This document shows positions 17,830 through 27,118 of a DNA stretch of 64,000 bases, in pieces. The position numbers were made by a program, and so were the translations under genes. The notes beneath the pieces were generated by a model, which had not been told where the DNA came from, ran no database searches, and saw only the letters and a program-made list of their open reading frames with translations. Positions within the stretch are counted from its first letter, which is position 1, and every line of letters starts with the position of its first letter. This DNA comes from Arthrobacter alpinus (GTDB taxonomy: Bacteria > Actinomycetota > Actinomycetes > Actinomycetales > Micrococcaceae), in contig NZ_CP013200.1 of assembly GCF_001445575.1 (NCBI RefSeq), positions 3,162,001 through 3,226,000 on the forward strand, in the 5' to 3' direction.

Positions 17830-19691
17830 TTGTAAAACTTGGGGAGCTTGACGGGCGGGGTGGTGGAAGGCGGCACATCGTTGCTGCGAAGCACCTGCCC
17901 CATCACTTGATTAAACGTATACCCCTGAGTGATTCCATAGACGTTGCCTTGCGGGCGTTGGACAGTTATACCCACCACATAGCGGGGATCATCCATGGGC
18001 GCCATGCCGATGAAGGAGGTGGTGTAGCCGTCGAAGCCCACGCCGTTATCGGCAGGCGCCTCGGAGGTGCCGGTCTTGCCGCCAGTGCGGTATCCGGGAA
18101 TGTCAACCACCTTGTAGTCAGTCATGGTGACGACGCCTTCAAGCATGTCCCGGGCGTCCTTGGCGGTCTCGGGGCTAATAACCTTCACGCCGGGCGCCTG
18201 CGGTACGGTCTCCACCGTGCCATCGGCATGGGTGAAGGAGTCGATGATGGCTGGCTTGAGCCGGACCCCGTTGTTAGCGATGGTTTGGAAAATCATGGTG
18301 GTTTGTAGCGGGGTTTGTGCAACACCCTGACCGAACAGCACCGTGTACTGCTGACGGCCGTCCCAGTTCTGCCAATCCGCCAAGATTCCTGGACTCTCAC
18401 CCGGTAGCGCGATGCCCGTCTTCTCCCCCACGCCGAACTTCCGCATGTAGTCGAAGCGCTGCTTGGGGGTGAGCTTGGAGCCGGCCATAACGGTTCCGGT
18501 GTTCATTGAATCGGTGATGATTCCAGAAAGCGTGCGCTTCTCGGTTCCATGGGTGAAGGAGTCAGAGAAATTCTGCCCGTCAATGGTCAACGTTGGCGGC
18601 ACCAGATACTCGCTCAGGGGCGTAGCCAGCCCTTCTTGAACCAAGGCCGAGGCGGTCATGATCTTGCTGGTGGAGCCAGGCTCCACCACGGAGCTGATGC
18701 TGCGTGAGCCGATGTTGGAGGGATCTGAGGCTGCCACATTGTTGGGATCATAGGAGTCACTATCAGCGATGGCCACGGCCTTGCCGGTCTTGGCCTCCAC
18801 AACTGTGATGCTGACCCATTGAGCTTTGTACTGCTCTTTTTGCTGCTGTGCGGCCTGCTGCGCGTAGAACTGGATGTCTTGGTCAATGGTGAGCTTGACG
18901 GTTTCCCCGTCAACAGCCGGAACGGTCCGGACCGGGGCCGTGGGAATGATGATGCCGTTCTTGCCTGCCTGATAGGTCCGCGAACCGTCTTTCCCGGTCA
19001 ATTTCGCATCCATGGTCTGCTCAATGCCAGCCAATGCCTTGCCCTGTTTGTCCAAGAATCCCACGATGGGGCCACCCACAGCTCCCATGGGGTAGACGCG
19101 CTTGGTGACAACCTCGGAGTAGATTCCAGGAACTCGCAGCGCGGCGACTTGCTGCTCAACTTGGGGGCTGACATCCATGGCAACGAAGTTATGCACCTTG
19201 TCCCCTGTGACGCTCTTTTTGACGTCATCGAAGGGCAGCTTCAAAAGCTGGGCCAGCTGCTCGATGCCTTCATCCGAGGTGAAGGTTTCCACTTTCCATT
19301 GGCCGGTTGCCGGATCGATGAGGCCTTCACCGGTCTTTGGATCAATGTCGACCCGTTTAAACTCGGGGTATTGCGCAAAGTTAATCTGGGAAACGGTGAT
19401 GTTGTAGCGAATGATGCTTTCGGCAAGTACTTTTCCCTTGACGTCAACAATTTTCCCGCGGACAGCTGGCAGCGTCTGAACGACCTTGCGCTGGTTCTCG
19501 GCCGCCTGTGCCATGTTGCCCACATCCAGGCCCTGCACCAGGACCAGCCTGCCGGCGATGATGAGCAGGATAACCATCATGGCGATGAAACCCCACCCGA
19601 TGCGCCCGCGACCGATCTTATTGAGTTGCTGTGCATTTGCACCACGTGCGCTCGGACTTGAGTTTTGTACCACCGCTTGAGTTCCTTGCAT
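17826..19691 (-). CDS. ftsI: septal penicillin-binding protein FtsI (PBP3-like transpeptidase)
   Basis: This class B PBP cross-links septal peptidoglycan with FtsW. The 621-residue protein has a short cytosolic tail, one membrane helix (WGFIAMMVILLIIAGRLVLV), a PBP dimerisation domain (AAENQRKVVQTLPAVRGKIVDVKGKVLAESI onwards) and a transpeptidase domain. Active-site motifs are EPGSTSKIMTAS (Ser-x-x-Lys), DSMNTGTVM (Ser-x-Asn) and GGKTGTSEAP (Lys-Thr-Gly). No PASTA domains are present at the C-terminus. It follows the ftsL-like gene and overlaps murE, the standard order. Confidence 0.96.
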   Translation of the reverse strand: MQGTQAVVQNSSPSARGANAQQLNKIGRGRIGWGFIAMMVILLIIAGRLVLVQGLDVGNMAQAAENQRKVVQTLPAVRGKIVDVKGKVLAESIIRYNITVSQINFAQYPEFKRVDIDPKTGEGLIDPATGQWKVETFTSDEGIEQLAQLLKLPFDDVKKSVTGDKVHNFVAMDVSPQVEQQVAALRVPGIYSEVVTKRVYPMGAVGGPIVGFLDKQGKALAGIEQTMDAKLTGKDGSRTYQAGKNGIIIPTAPVRTVPAVDGETVKLTIDQDIQFYAQQAAQQQKEQYKAQWVSITVVEAKTGKAVAIADSDSYDPNNVAASDPSNIGSRSISSVVEPGSTSKIMTASALVQEGLATPLSEYLVPPTLTIDGQNFSDSFTHGTEKRTLSGIITDSMNTGTVMAGSKLTPKQRFDYMRKFGVGEKTGIALPGESPGILADWQNWDGRQQYTVLFGQGVAQTPLQTTMIFQTIANNGVRLKPAIIDSFTHADGTVETVPQAPGVKVISPETAKDARDMLEGVVTMTDYKVVDIPGYRTGGKTGTSEAPADNGVGFDGYTTSFIGMAPMDDPRYVVGITVQRPQGNVYGITQGYTFNQVMGQVLRSNDVPPSTTPPVKLPKFYK

Positions 19692-19737
19692 TCCTTGCTT
19701 CGCGAATTGGTGAAGCGCTCAGTCCATCATAGAAAAG

Positions 19738-20445
19738 TTAACTGTCCTTTTGTGCCGGTCCCGGAATGGTCCCGCCATTAAGATCAGGAGTAGCCGCTAC
19801 AGGCGGCACATTGGCCGCGGGCTTCGGCGTCTCTTTGACAGCGCTGGGCTTAGCCGCGTTGGCCTTGGCTGCAGTGTTTCCAGTGTCACTGTTTTCCGTG
19901 GCACTGACCTGGGCCGCGGGGCTCAGCGGGGCTTGAACCGGAACGGGAGCCTGCGGCGTGTCGATGACGGCGGCCGGTATGTTTACCAGACCTTTGGTAT
20001 CGGCCGAGGCCGGCAGCGGCGAACCGCTGACGGATTTGGTTCGCACATCAATTTGTCCCGTGACGCCTGCCGGAACCATGCCCAGCGCCGCAGCCTGTGC
20101 CGCCAGTTCCTGGGGAGCCTGCTTCGCAGCAATTTCTTGTTCCATAGACTGGTTCGCCTTGATCAGCTCGGATTGCTGACTCTTCAGGTCCACCAGCTCG
20201 TACTGGCCCTTGGAAACGGAAATGCTCATCACCAGAACCACGCCCAAGGCCAAGGCCACCATCAGCAGCAGCGTCACCGCCAAGGATGAGCGCCCGCCTC
20301 GCGGTGTTGAAACCACCAGTGACAACGCAGCCCTAGACTTCTTGACCCTCGGTTCCGGGGGCGCACCATGGGGCAGAGGCTCGGTCAGGACGCGGGCAGT
20401 GTTGCCCACAATGACATGGCTGGAGCGTAGGGCATTCTGGCTCAT
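19738..20445 (-). CDS. ftsL: FtsL-like divisome protein
   Basis: This 235-residue bitopic protein lies between rsmH and ftsI, the position of ftsL. It has a basic, Pro-rich cytosolic tail, one membrane helix ([22 protein letters not shown], about residues 52-75), a coiled coil ([27 protein letters not shown]) and then [18 protein letters not shown], the conserved end of the FtsL core. The remaining 90 residues are Pro-, Ala- and Thr-rich and probably unstructured outside the membrane. The start overlaps rsmH by ATGA. Sequence conservation of FtsL is weak, so the call depends on topology and position. Confidence 0.88.
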   Translation of the reverse strand: MSQNALRSSHVIVGNTARVLTEPLPHGAPPEPRVKKSRAALSLVVSTPRGGRSSLAVTLLLMVALALGVVLVMSISVSKGQYELVDLKSQQSELIKANQSMEQEIAAKQAPQELAAQAAALGMVPAGVTGQIDVRTKSVSGSPLPASADTKGLVNIPAAVIDTPQAPVPVQAPLSPAAQVSATENSDTGNTAAKANAAKPSAVKETPKPAANVPPVAATPDLNGGTIPGPAQKDS

Positions 20446-21443
20446 ACGGCACTCCTGATTCTGATCTTTTCCACGGCCCGCAAGCGCGCTGATGCTGCCC
20501 TTGGATTCTCTGCAATTTCCTGCGCTGTTGGTATTTCGGTGCCCTTGGTCAGGCGTTTCAAGGTGGCCTTGTGCTCTTCGAGCTCCACAGGGAATCCGGC
20601 AGGAGCCGATGATGCGGCTCCTGCGGCGAAGACGGCCTTGACGATCTTGTCCTCCAGCGAGTGATAGGACATCACCACAGCGCGCCCATGCAGGCTGAGG
20701 GCGTCCACGGCCGCAGGAATGGCGGTCTCGAGAACGCTCAGTTCCTCGTTGACTTCAATGCGCAGCGCTTGGAACGTCCGTTTGGCGGGGTGCCCGCCGG
20801 TCTTGGCGGCTCCGGAGGGAACAACGTTGCGGATGATCTCCACCAGCTCCCCTGTGCGTGTCAACGGGGCCTTATCGCGTGCGGCGACAATGTGATTGGC
20901 GATTCGTCCGGCGAACTTCTCCTCGCCCCACTTGCGGATGATGCGCACCAGGTCCTCTTCGGAGTAACTGTTGATCACATCGGCTGCAGTCTGGCCGCGG
21001 CTGGTGTCCATGCGCATATCAAGGGGTGCATCGAAGGAGTAAGCGAATCCGCGGTCACGTTCATCCAGCTGCAAGGAGGAGACTCCGAGGTCCATCAGGA
21101 TCCCGTCAATGCTGGGAACCCCCAGGTCGGCCAAAACATCGGCAATCTCGTCGTACACCGCATGGACCAGGTCGGTGCGGTCCTGGAACGGTGACAACCG
21201 CTCTCCGGCCAAGCCCAACGCTTCGGTGTCGCGATCAATGCCAATGAGATGCAAATCAGGGTAGCGCTGCAACATGGCTTCACTGTGCCCGCCCATGCCC
21301 AACGTGGCGTCAATGACGACAGGGGTGCGACCAGCAGCTCGGGCCACCTCAAAGGCAGGAGCTAGGAGGTTGATGCAGCGATCTTTTAGAACTGGAGTGT
21401 GGCGTTCGGACGTAGGTGGCGTGGGGGTTTCCGACGTCATCAC
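20442..21443 (-). CDS. rsmH: 16S rRNA (cytosine(1402)-N(4))-methyltransferase
   Basis: RsmH (MraW) uses S-adenosylmethionine to methylate C1402 in 16S rRNA. The 333-residue protein starts with [10 protein letters not shown], so either of two adjacent ATG codons could be used. Motifs are [34 protein letters not shown] (SAM-binding loop), [34 protein letters not shown], and the C-terminal [18 protein letters not shown]. It overlaps ftsL and is preceded by a 334-base leader with RNA hairpins. Confidence 0.97.
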   Translation of the reverse strand: MMTSETPTPPTSERHTPVLKDRCINLLAPAFEVARAAGRTPVVIDATLGMGGHSEAMLQRYPDLHLIGIDRDTEALGLAGERLSPFQDRTDLVHAVYDEIADVLADLGVPSIDGILMDLGVSSLQLDERDRGFAYSFDAPLDMRMDTSRGQTAADVINSYSEEDLVRIIRKWGEEKFAGRIANHIVAARDKAPLTRTGELVEIIRNVVPSGAAKTGGHPAKRTFQALRIEVNEELSVLETAIPAAVDALSLHGRAVVMSYHSLEDKIVKAVFAAGAASSAPAGFPVELEEHKATLKRLTKGTEIPTAQEIAENPRAASARLRAVEKIRIRSAV

Positions 21444-21543
21444 GACTCCGTTTCTCTTCGGTCAAAACCGGGAGGGGATTCTCGTTCCCCCATGGCATTG
21501 CTAACTGGCGATAAATATTTTCCTGCAGGTCATACTTGGTACT

Positions 21544-21616
21544 GATCTGGTTTAGCCGGCCCGCGTGCGTCGCTGCACTGTGCCGGTTTGAGACCGTTGC
21601 CGGTCTTAAACCAGAT
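21544..21616 (-). other. alternative hairpins in the rsmH leader
   Basis: In the transcript, segment 21616-21601 can pair in two mutually exclusive ways. Its 3' part (GGTTTAAGACCG) pairs with 21596-21585 over 12 positions around a GCAA tetraloop, with one G-U-type mismatch. Its 5' part (GATCTGGTTTA) pairs perfectly over 11 bases with TAAACCAGATC at 21554-21544. The two pairings share GGTTTA. The second helix ends 100 bases before the rsmH start. A switch function is an inference. Confidence 0.5.
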
Positions 21617-21642
21617 CCCCCTCCGCGCCAAGCCCCGTCCTG

Positions 21643-21668
21643 CCTGGCTCCGGGGAAGGTGAGCCAGG
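21643..21668 (-). ncRNA. probable mraW RNA motif hairpin (rsmH 5' leader)
   Basis: An 8-bp perfect stem (CCTGGCTC / GAGCCAGG) encloses the 10-base loop ACCTTCCCCG on the minus strand, between mraZ and rsmH. The mraW motif described for actinobacteria is a hairpin with a strongly conserved terminal loop in the 5' region of mraW, so position and form agree. I recall the family description, not its exact consensus, so the loop match is not verified. Confidence 0.6.
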
Positions 21669-21777
21669 TTTGACGGCCTTGCTGGGCGGCTGGAGATCTC
21701 ATTCAAGACCACCGATATTGCCGTACTGCTCTTGTTCATTGCTGCTGTTTGGCGCTGCTGCGCTGGTCTCTCAGGCG

Positions 21778-22209
21778 CTAGTTAATGCCTGGAATACCCA
21801 ACTCGTCTGTTGCGGAGAACGCCATCTCCTTGGCTGCCAAGTATTCGTTCCAGGAATGTGCATCCCAGATCTCCGCCCGGCTGCCTGCGCCAATGACAAC
21901 CAGTTCCTTCTCCAGCCCTGCGTAGGAACGCAAGGCCGCTGGAATGGTTACCCGTCCTTGCTTATCCGGAACCTCATCAGAGGCCCCCGACAGGAAGATT
22001 CGAATGTAGTCTCGGGCGGCCATGTTGGACAGTGGCGCATCCTGCATTTGAGCCAGCACCTTTTCAAACTCCCGTGCGCTGAACACGTAAATACAGTTTT
22101 CCTGGCCTTTGGTGAGGACCAGCCCGCTGGATAATTCCTCCCGGAATTTAGCGGGCAGGATGATCCGTCCCTTCTCATCAAGGCGTGGTGAGTGTGTTCC
22201 GAGAAACAA
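21778..22209 (-). CDS. mraZ: transcriptional regulator MraZ
   Basis: MraZ is an AbrB-like DNA-binding ring protein that controls the dcw cluster. I chose the TTG start at 22209 (reading [25 protein letters not shown] after the initiator), since this gives 143 residues, the normal length, with GAAGGCGG upstream as a plausible ribosome binding site. An in-frame ATG at 22257 would add 16 residues unlike the family. The two SpoVT/AbrB-like halves are visible: [13 protein letters not shown] near residue 12 and [26 protein letters not shown] near residue 83. Its likely targets are the GTGGAG repeats directly upstream. Confidence 0.95.
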   Translation of the reverse strand: MFLGTHSPRLDEKGRIILPAKFREELSSGLVLTKGQENCIYVFSAREFEKVLAQMQDAPLSNMAARDYIRIFLSGASDEVPDKQGRVTIPAALRSYAGLEKELVVIGAGSRAEIWDAHSWNEYLAAKEMAFSATDELGIPGIN

Positions 22210-22271
22210 CCCGACACCGCCTTCATTGTTGAGAACTTTTGACCAATCTAGCCCCATTCCCCTCTTACGTG

Positions 22272-22303
22272 CTCCACATTACTCCACAATCCTCCACCGT
22301 CAA
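22272..22303 (-). promoter_or_regulatory. mraZ promoter with three MraZ-box-like repeats
   Basis: On the minus strand, GTGGAG occurs three times at exact 10-base spacing (22297-22292, 22287-22282, 22277-22272). They lie just downstream of TTGACG (22303-22298), a -35 candidate, and overlap a weak -10 candidate (TAATGT). MraZ is known to bind short G-rich direct repeats with a 10-base period in its own promoter, so this is most likely an autoregulatory operator. I see no gene in the rest of 22210-22592. Confidence 0.7.
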
Positions 22304-22592
22304 CTTCATAAGACCCGATTTCGCCACCGTGTCGCGACAAAATTCCGCGTCAATGCGGTGATGTTCAGGTGCAGCAAACGGTGGAGGGAAAAGTCAACAA
22401 TGACGCAGACTGTGGCCGAAAATGTGCCTCAAAAACCACTCCAGCGCTACTTTTAGGCTCGCCGCGAGCTCCCGGGGAGGAAAAGGGAGTATCCACGAGG
22501 GGACAGTGGAGGGAGAAAAGGTGGCGGGCGCGCCGCACTCCGGGTGGCTGTGCCGGGCCACTGCCCAAGACGCACCAACCCGGTAACGCAAA

Positions 22593-22656
22593 AAAGACGG
22601 CGTTGGCGGATGTAGACAACTCTCAAACATTGTCTACATCCGCCAACGCCGTCTTT
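22593..22656 (-). terminator. 27-bp perfect hairpin terminator after the DUF3040 gene
   Basis: Two perfectly complementary 27-base arms (22593-22619 and 22630-22656) enclose a 10-base loop. On the minus strand the hairpin is followed by a run of six T, directly downstream of the DUF3040 gene, so it fits an intrinsic terminator. The stem is unusually long. Confidence 0.8.
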
Positions 22657-22710
22657 CAATGACGACGACTCGTTGGCTAACAGGGTGAAACGTGTTGCGT
22701 TAAAGCCAAG

Positions 22711-23088
22711 TTACTGCTCGCGACGGCGTTCGTCCCACTTTTCTTCGAGGTTGCTCATGAAACCACTCTTCTGCTTCGCTGCAGACTTGACTCCGTCTTT
22801 GCTCGCGGCTGGTCCTGCACCGCTGGATTTTGCCTTCGAAACTGCTACATAGACTCCCGCACCCATGATGAGGAAACCCAGAACACCCACCAGTATCAGG
22901 TGCGTCGCCACACCACCGAGCAGTATGAGCAGCCCAACAATCATCACCAAGACGCCAATAACGATGTTTCGCGTCGACATTGATCGCGCTGGCGAGCTCG
23001 ACAAGGCATTGGCAAATTTGGGATCTTCAGCATGCAGTTGCTGCTCTAGTTGATCCAGCAATCTCTGTTCGTGCTCAGAGAGGGGCAT
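22711..23088 (-). CDS. DUF3040 domain membrane protein
   Basis: This 125-residue actinobacterial protein starts MPLSEHEQRLLDQLEQQLHAEDP, the DUF3040 signature, followed by FANALSSSPARSMSTRNI. Two adjacent membrane helices (about residues 41-85) form a hairpin, and a basic cytosolic tail ends the protein. It is usually found between the dcw cluster and dinB or polyprenyl synthase genes, as here. Its function is unknown. An AGGAGG-type ribosome binding site (gaaggagg) lies just upstream of the start. Confidence 0.9.
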   Translation of the reverse strand: MPLSEHEQRLLDQLEQQLHAEDPKFANALSSSPARSMSTRNIVIGVLVMIVGLLILLGGVATHLILVGVLGFLIMGAGVYVAVSKAKSSGAGPAASKDGVKSAAKQKSGFMSNLEEKWDERRREQ

Positions 23089-23335
23089 GACGACCTCCTT
23101 CAGGTCAGAACCGTGGCACTTGTCTCGTTAACGCCTTGACATCACTATTAGTTCCCGAGCTGCCAGGTCCATTGCGGATTCCGCTTTTGTTTCTGACGGC
23201 TTGAGTGCCAACAGCATTGAAGCTGTCAAAGTGTCAACTTCTACTACTAACAATAGGCGTGAAAGTGCCGAACTGGTACCCAGTATGACGTCGGTGTCTT
23301 GACGCTGTCTCGACGTTGCCGAACAGCACCGCCAA

Positions 23336-24553
23336 CTAGGGCTGATCGCGGGGTTTCAGGAGCCTGGCGGGACCAATCTTGGCGCTTCCAAAACGGGCAG
23401 CAATGGCATCCCCCACTGCCTGCGCGTTGCGTGAATGCTCATCCCGCGGATCCAACTCAAGTTGCAGCGGCACCTCGTGGACAGCTTCGAGCTTTTCCAT
23501 GCGAACGCCGATCAGCCGCACCGCTTGGGATCGCGGCCCGAGGCCCTGCAATAGCGCCACTGCCGCGCCGTAAATGGTGGCGGCACTATCTGTCCCTGCT
23601 CCGAGAGTTCGTGAGCGGCTGATGGCGGAAAAGTCGGCGTACTTCACTTTCAGTGCAACGGTACGCCCGCTAAAACCCCCTTGACGCATCCGTGCGGCCA
23701 CCCGGTGTGAGAGTCTGAGCAACTCCCTGGTGAGAATCTCGTCGTCGTGCGTGTCAACGGCAAATGTCTCTTCGGCACCAATGCTCTTCTCCTGGTGAGC
23801 AGGGGTGACCGGCCGCGGATCGATCCCCCACGCTAGGGCGTGCAGGTTCGCGCCGGTGACGCCCAGCGCCCGTTGTAATGTGGAGAGCGGTGTCGCAGCG
23901 ACGTCGGCCACGGTAAAGATCCCCAGCCGGGCAAGTGACTGGCGGGTTTTCTCCCCCACGCCCCAGAGCGCTTCCACGGGGAGGGTGTGCAAATACTCCA
24001 CCGTGCGGGACTTTTCGATCAGCATCATCCCGTTCGGCTTGCACCGGGTGGAGGCTACCTTGGCCACAAATTTGCTGGAAGCAATGCCCACCGATGCCGT
24101 GATGCCCAGTTCGGCGGCAATGCGAGCACGAATCTGGGCGCCAATCTCCAGCGGCGTACCCAGCCGGCGCAAGGATCCACTGACGTCCAGGAACGCCTCG
24201 TCAACGCTGAGCTGCTCAACTGTGTCAGTGATGGAATGAAAGATCTCCATGATCTGGCCGGAAATCTGTTGGTAGAGCTGGTGTTGTGGAGCGATAACGA
24301 CGGCGGTTGGACAGATCCGCTGTGCCGTGGACATGGGCATGGCTGAACGGACGCCACGGGCGCGGGCTTCGTAGGAAGCGGACAATACTACCGAGCGCCC
24401 CTCGGGATGGCCCACAATGACCATCTTCCCCTTGAGTTCCGGACGTGTGCGCAGCTCCGCTGAGACAAAGAAGGCGTCCATGTCAACATGCATGATGGTG
24501 CACCCGCCCTGGTCGAGGGCGGGCGGCTCCGCAGGTTGTTCGGGCTGATTCAC
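23336..24553 (-). CDS. dinB: DNA polymerase IV (Y family)
   Basis: This 405-residue error-prone translesion polymerase begins its catalytic core with IMHVDMDAFFVSAELR, which holds the first metal-binding aspartates. VVLSASYEARARGVRSAMPM and SVDEAFLDVSG supply the remaining palm and fingers motifs. The little-finger domain follows (about residues 240-355). The short C-terminus (SAKIGPARLLKPRDQP) has no clear clamp-binding motif. It faces away from the lipoprotein gene at 24706. The 247 bases between its end and the DUF3040 start (23089-23335) show nothing else recognisable. Confidence 0.95.
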   Translation of the reverse strand: MNQPEQPAEPPALDQGGCTIMHVDMDAFFVSAELRTRPELKGKMVIVGHPEGRSVVLSASYEARARGVRSAMPMSTAQRICPTAVVIAPQHQLYQQISGQIMEIFHSITDTVEQLSVDEAFLDVSGSLRRLGTPLEIGAQIRARIAAELGITASVGIASSKFVAKVASTRCKPNGMMLIEKSRTVEYLHTLPVEALWGVGEKTRQSLARLGIFTVADVAATPLSTLQRALGVTGANLHALAWGIDPRPVTPAHQEKSIGAEETFAVDTHDDEILTRELLRLSHRVAARMRQGGFSGRTVALKVKYADFSAISRSRTLGAGTDSAATIYGAAVALLQGLGPRSQAVRLIGVRMEKLEAVHEVPLQLELDPRDEHSRNAQAVGDAIAARFGSAKIGPARLLKPRDQP

Positions 24554-24705
24554 AGGCTCAGTCTAGTGAACCGTCTTGGTGAACCCAATCGTTGCTACAG
24601 GCCACCGGCGTGAGGAACACAACATCGGCAGGGGCGCCGCTGCCCAACATGGGTAAACTGGAGAAGATGTCACCGACCCGGCACCTGCAGCTAAGGAAAT
24701 CAGTC

Positions 24706-25272
24706 ATGAATCCCACCCCGCTTCGCGCACTGGCACCCCGCCGCAAGCAGCTGCTGGCAGCCGCCGCAGTCTCCACAGCTTTGCTCTTAGGTGCGTGTTC
24801 CGGTGCCGGCGAAACGGCAGGGACCACCACGAGCGCGTCCGCAACTTCTGGTGCAACCGTGGCTGCAACGTCTTCTTCCGCTTCTTCTACTTCAGCATCA
24901 GCCAGCAGCACAGCAACTGCTACGGCCCAGACAGCCATCAAGGAATTGGTCGCCGGCTTCCCCGCCAAAGTGATTCCGCTGCCCAAGGGTGCACAAATTC
25001 AGGCCTCCAGCCTCGAGACGGGCAGCACCGTTTCAACAACCTCGCTGACGGCTACTACCACCGAGACCCCGGCACAGATCCTGGCGTTCTACACCAAGTC
25101 ATTCACTGCGCAGGGTTTCAAGGCTCAGCCAGGAGATGCCGTGGACGGCGTTCCGCTCAAGACATACGTTCGCGCTGCTGGCAAGGAAATCATCACGGTC
25201 TCGGTGGTGGTGACGTCGGCGACGTCCACCTTCACCGTCGGCGCCACCTTGCTGCCAGCCTCAATGAAGTAG
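24706..25272 (+). CDS. hypothetical lipoprotein
   Basis: The ATG at 24706 follows a good ribosome binding site (AAGGAA) and gives a 188-residue protein. It has a basic N-region, a hydrophobic signal segment and a lipobox LLGACS with the lipidated cysteine at about residue 31. A Ser-, Thr- and Ala-rich linker of about 45 residues follows. The folded part (about residues 78-188) includes FPAKVIPLPKGAQIQASSLETGS and ETPAQILAFYTKSFTAQGF, a pattern seen in uncharacterised actinobacterial lipoproteins. No enzymatic motif is visible. It is divergent from dinB and 78 bases upstream of the polyprenyl synthase gene. Confidence 0.8.
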   Translation: MNPTPLRALAPRRKQLLAAAAVSTALLLGACSGAGETAGTTTSASATSGATVAATSSSASSTSASASSTATATAQTAIKELVAGFPAKVIPLPKGAQIQASSLETGSTVSTTSLTATTTETPAQILAFYTKSFTAQGFKAQPGDAVDGVPLKTYVRAAGKEIITVSVVVTSATSTFTVGATLLPASMK

Positions 25273-25350
25273 GCGCCCAGCAGTCGATTCTGTCCCCAAA
25301 ACTTACCGCCGGCACCGTCGGCACCTCCCACAGCAAGGAACCTTGAGCGC

Positions 25351-26454
25351 ATGAACCACACGCCTGCCCAGTCAGACGTCTCCATTGTCGGCGAACACGA
25401 CGCATTCATTGCGGCGGTTGCACAGCAGCTCAATAGCTTCCTGGCGGAAAAACACGAGCTTCTGGCGCAGATCTCTCCGGCAACTCTGGTTCTTGTTGAC
25501 TCCATCAAGACCCTGGTCACCGGTGGCAAGCGCATGCGAGCTCTGCTGTGTTACTGGGGTTGGCGCGGTGCCGGTGGCGCCGCCGATGCACAGGCCGTCA
25601 TCCAGGCCGGCGCTGCCTTGGAACTCTTCCAGGCTGCGGCACTGATTCATGATGACATCATCGATCGCTCAGACACTCGCCGCGGCGGTCCCAGTGTCCA
25701 CAAACAATTCAGCACGTTGCACACTGATAGCAAATGGTCTCTGGACGACGAACGGTTTGGTCATGCCGCAGCCATTCTCACCGGCGATCTTTGCCTGTCA
25801 TTGAGCGAAGAAATGTTCTCCCGGATCGATACCGGATCATCGAGCCGGGCCAGGGACGTTTTTAACATTATGCGCACCGAAGTCATGGCCGGGCAGTATT
25901 TGGACATTCTGGAGGAAGTGGCTGGACCGTCGAAACCTCACGAGACAGCTGTTGCTAGAGCGTCGGCAATTATTCGCTATAAGAGCGCTAAGTATTCCTC
26001 CGAGCACCCGCTGGTGTTGGGCGGAGCCTTGGCCGGGGCCGACGAGTCCATGCTCAACGATTACAGCGCCTTCGCCCTGCCGCTTGGCGAGGCTTTTCAG
26101 CTGCGCGATGACGTCTTGGGCGTCTTTGGGGATCCGGCTCAGACCGGGAAACCGGCTGGCGATGACCTACGGGAAGGCAAGCGCACGGTTTTGGTGGGGC
26201 TGACCATCGATGCCGCTGGGGAGGCAGACCGTGACTTTGTTGACCAAAACTTGGGCCGTCAGGATCTGAGCGAAACCGACGTTGCCAAGCTGTGCGCCAT
26301 CATGGTTGAGTCAGGTGCCTTGGAACGCACCGAGGCTATGATTGCCGCGCTGAGCACGGAAGCCTTCACGGCTTTGGCAGAACTGCACGTTTCAGAAACT
26401 GTTCGCGAAGCACTGCTGACCTTGGGCCAGAGCGCCGTATCCAGAACGTCCTGA
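25351..26454 (+). CDS. idsA: polyprenyl diphosphate synthase
   Basis: This 367-residue trans-isoprenyl diphosphate synthase condenses isopentenyl diphosphate units onto an allylic primer. It shows GGKRMRALLCYWGW, the first aspartate-rich motif in LIHDDIIDRSDTRRGGPSVH (about residues 97-115), and the second in FQLRDDVLGVFGDPAQTGKPAGDDLREGKRTVL (about residue 252). The residues before the first aspartate motif are bulky-aliphatic, and product length cannot be decided from this. The gene lies near an Rv2175c-like gene and a PASTA kinase gene, an arrangement resembling mycobacterial idsA2-Rv2175c-pknL. Likely products are geranylgeranyl or longer diphosphates for quinones or carotenoids. Confidence 0.92.
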   Translation: MNHTPAQSDVSIVGEHDAFIAAVAQQLNSFLAEKHELLAQISPATLVLVDSIKTLVTGGKRMRALLCYWGWRGAGGAADAQAVIQAGAALELFQAAALIHDDIIDRSDTRRGGPSVHKQFSTLHTDSKWSLDDERFGHAAAILTGDLCLSLSEEMFSRIDTGSSSRARDVFNIMRTEVMAGQYLDILEEVAGPSKPHETAVARASAIIRYKSAKYSSEHPLVLGGALAGADESMLNDYSAFALPLGEAFQLRDDVLGVFGDPAQTGKPAGDDLREGKRTVLVGLTIDAAGEADRDFVDQNLGRQDLSETDVAKLCAIMVESGALERTEAMIAALSTEAFTALAELHVSETVREALLTLGQSAVSRTS

Positions 26455-26581
26455 TCACACTCGGCGAGCTTTATGTTCCGAACTGACGTGCCGCTGTGGC
26501 TGCTGTAGAGCAATACCGGCTCTCCGGCTAGCTGGCCGGTTAATAGTGGGGGTGCCTGGCCAGTATTCACCAGACAGGCTC

Positions 26582-26615
26582 ACGCTGCTGGTTTGCCGAA
26601 ACAACCCAGCAGCGT
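26582..26615. terminator. convergent hairpin between idsA and the Rv2175c-like gene
   Basis: A 10-bp perfect stem (ACGCTGCTGG / CCAGCAGCGT) with a 14-base loop lies between two converging genes. Just after it, GTGATTCTTACCA occurs twice (26618-26630 and 26634-26646); the second copy covers the stop codon of the minus-strand gene. A bidirectional terminator role is inferred. Confidence 0.5.
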
Positions 26616-26640
26616 CAGTGATTCTTACCAACGGTGATTC

Positions 26641-26994
26641 TTACCAGCCGAGAGCGCCTGCGCGTCGACGGATTTCTGTTTTCCGGCCTGCATGCAAGGC
26701 GTCAATGGGACGCCCAGGCAGGGACTCATCCGCTGTGAAGAGCCACTCGATGGCTTCTTCATCTTCAAAACCTGCGTCTTGAAGCACCGTGATGGTGCCG
26801 CGGAGGCTTTCCAAGATGTGGTCATCGACGATGAACGCAGCAGGAACGGCGCGAATGTTGCGCTCTCCAATACGTGCGGCCAGCAAGGAGCCGTCTTTGA
26901 CGAGGGCATGGACTTTGGTTACCGAAACATCAAGTTTCTGGGCAACATCGGGCAAGGGCAGCCATTCGCTGACTACTGATTCAAGATTACTCAC
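26641..26994 (-). CDS. Rv2175c-family DNA-binding protein
   Basis: This protein of about 117 residues has an N-terminal winged-helix-type segment: EWLPLPDVAQKLDVSVTKVHALVKDGSLLAARIGERNIRAVPAAFI, followed by a C-terminal domain with LRGTITVLQDAGFEDEEAIEWLFTADESLPGRPIDALHAGRKTEIRRRA. This matches Rv2175c, a DNA-binding protein phosphorylated by the kinase PknL in M. tuberculosis. The GTG at 26994 is preferred because the family starts here; an ATG at 27012 would add six residues. The PASTA kinase gene at 28897 is one gene away, as expected for the pair. Confidence 0.85.
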   Translation of the reverse strand: MSNLESVVSEWLPLPDVAQKLDVSVTKVHALVKDGSLLAARIGERNIRAVPAAFIVDDHILESLRGTITVLQDAGFEDEEAIEWLFTADESLPGRPIDALHAGRKTEIRRRAGALGW

Positions 26995-27118
26995 CCTCAA
27001 AGGTTCCCACATATTGGCAACGTGCGTGTGAATATTGTGCTGGAGTGCACACATTGACGACCTTTATGTGACTTTAACTCCCTTTGTACCTACCTTTGGT
27101 GTAAATTCTCAGTAGTCT

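Noticed and set aside
22365..22662. Overlapping short open frames on both strands between mraZ and the DUF3040 gene
   Set aside because: They run through the 27-bp hairpin and GC-rich noncoding sequence, lack ribosome binding sites and resemble no family.
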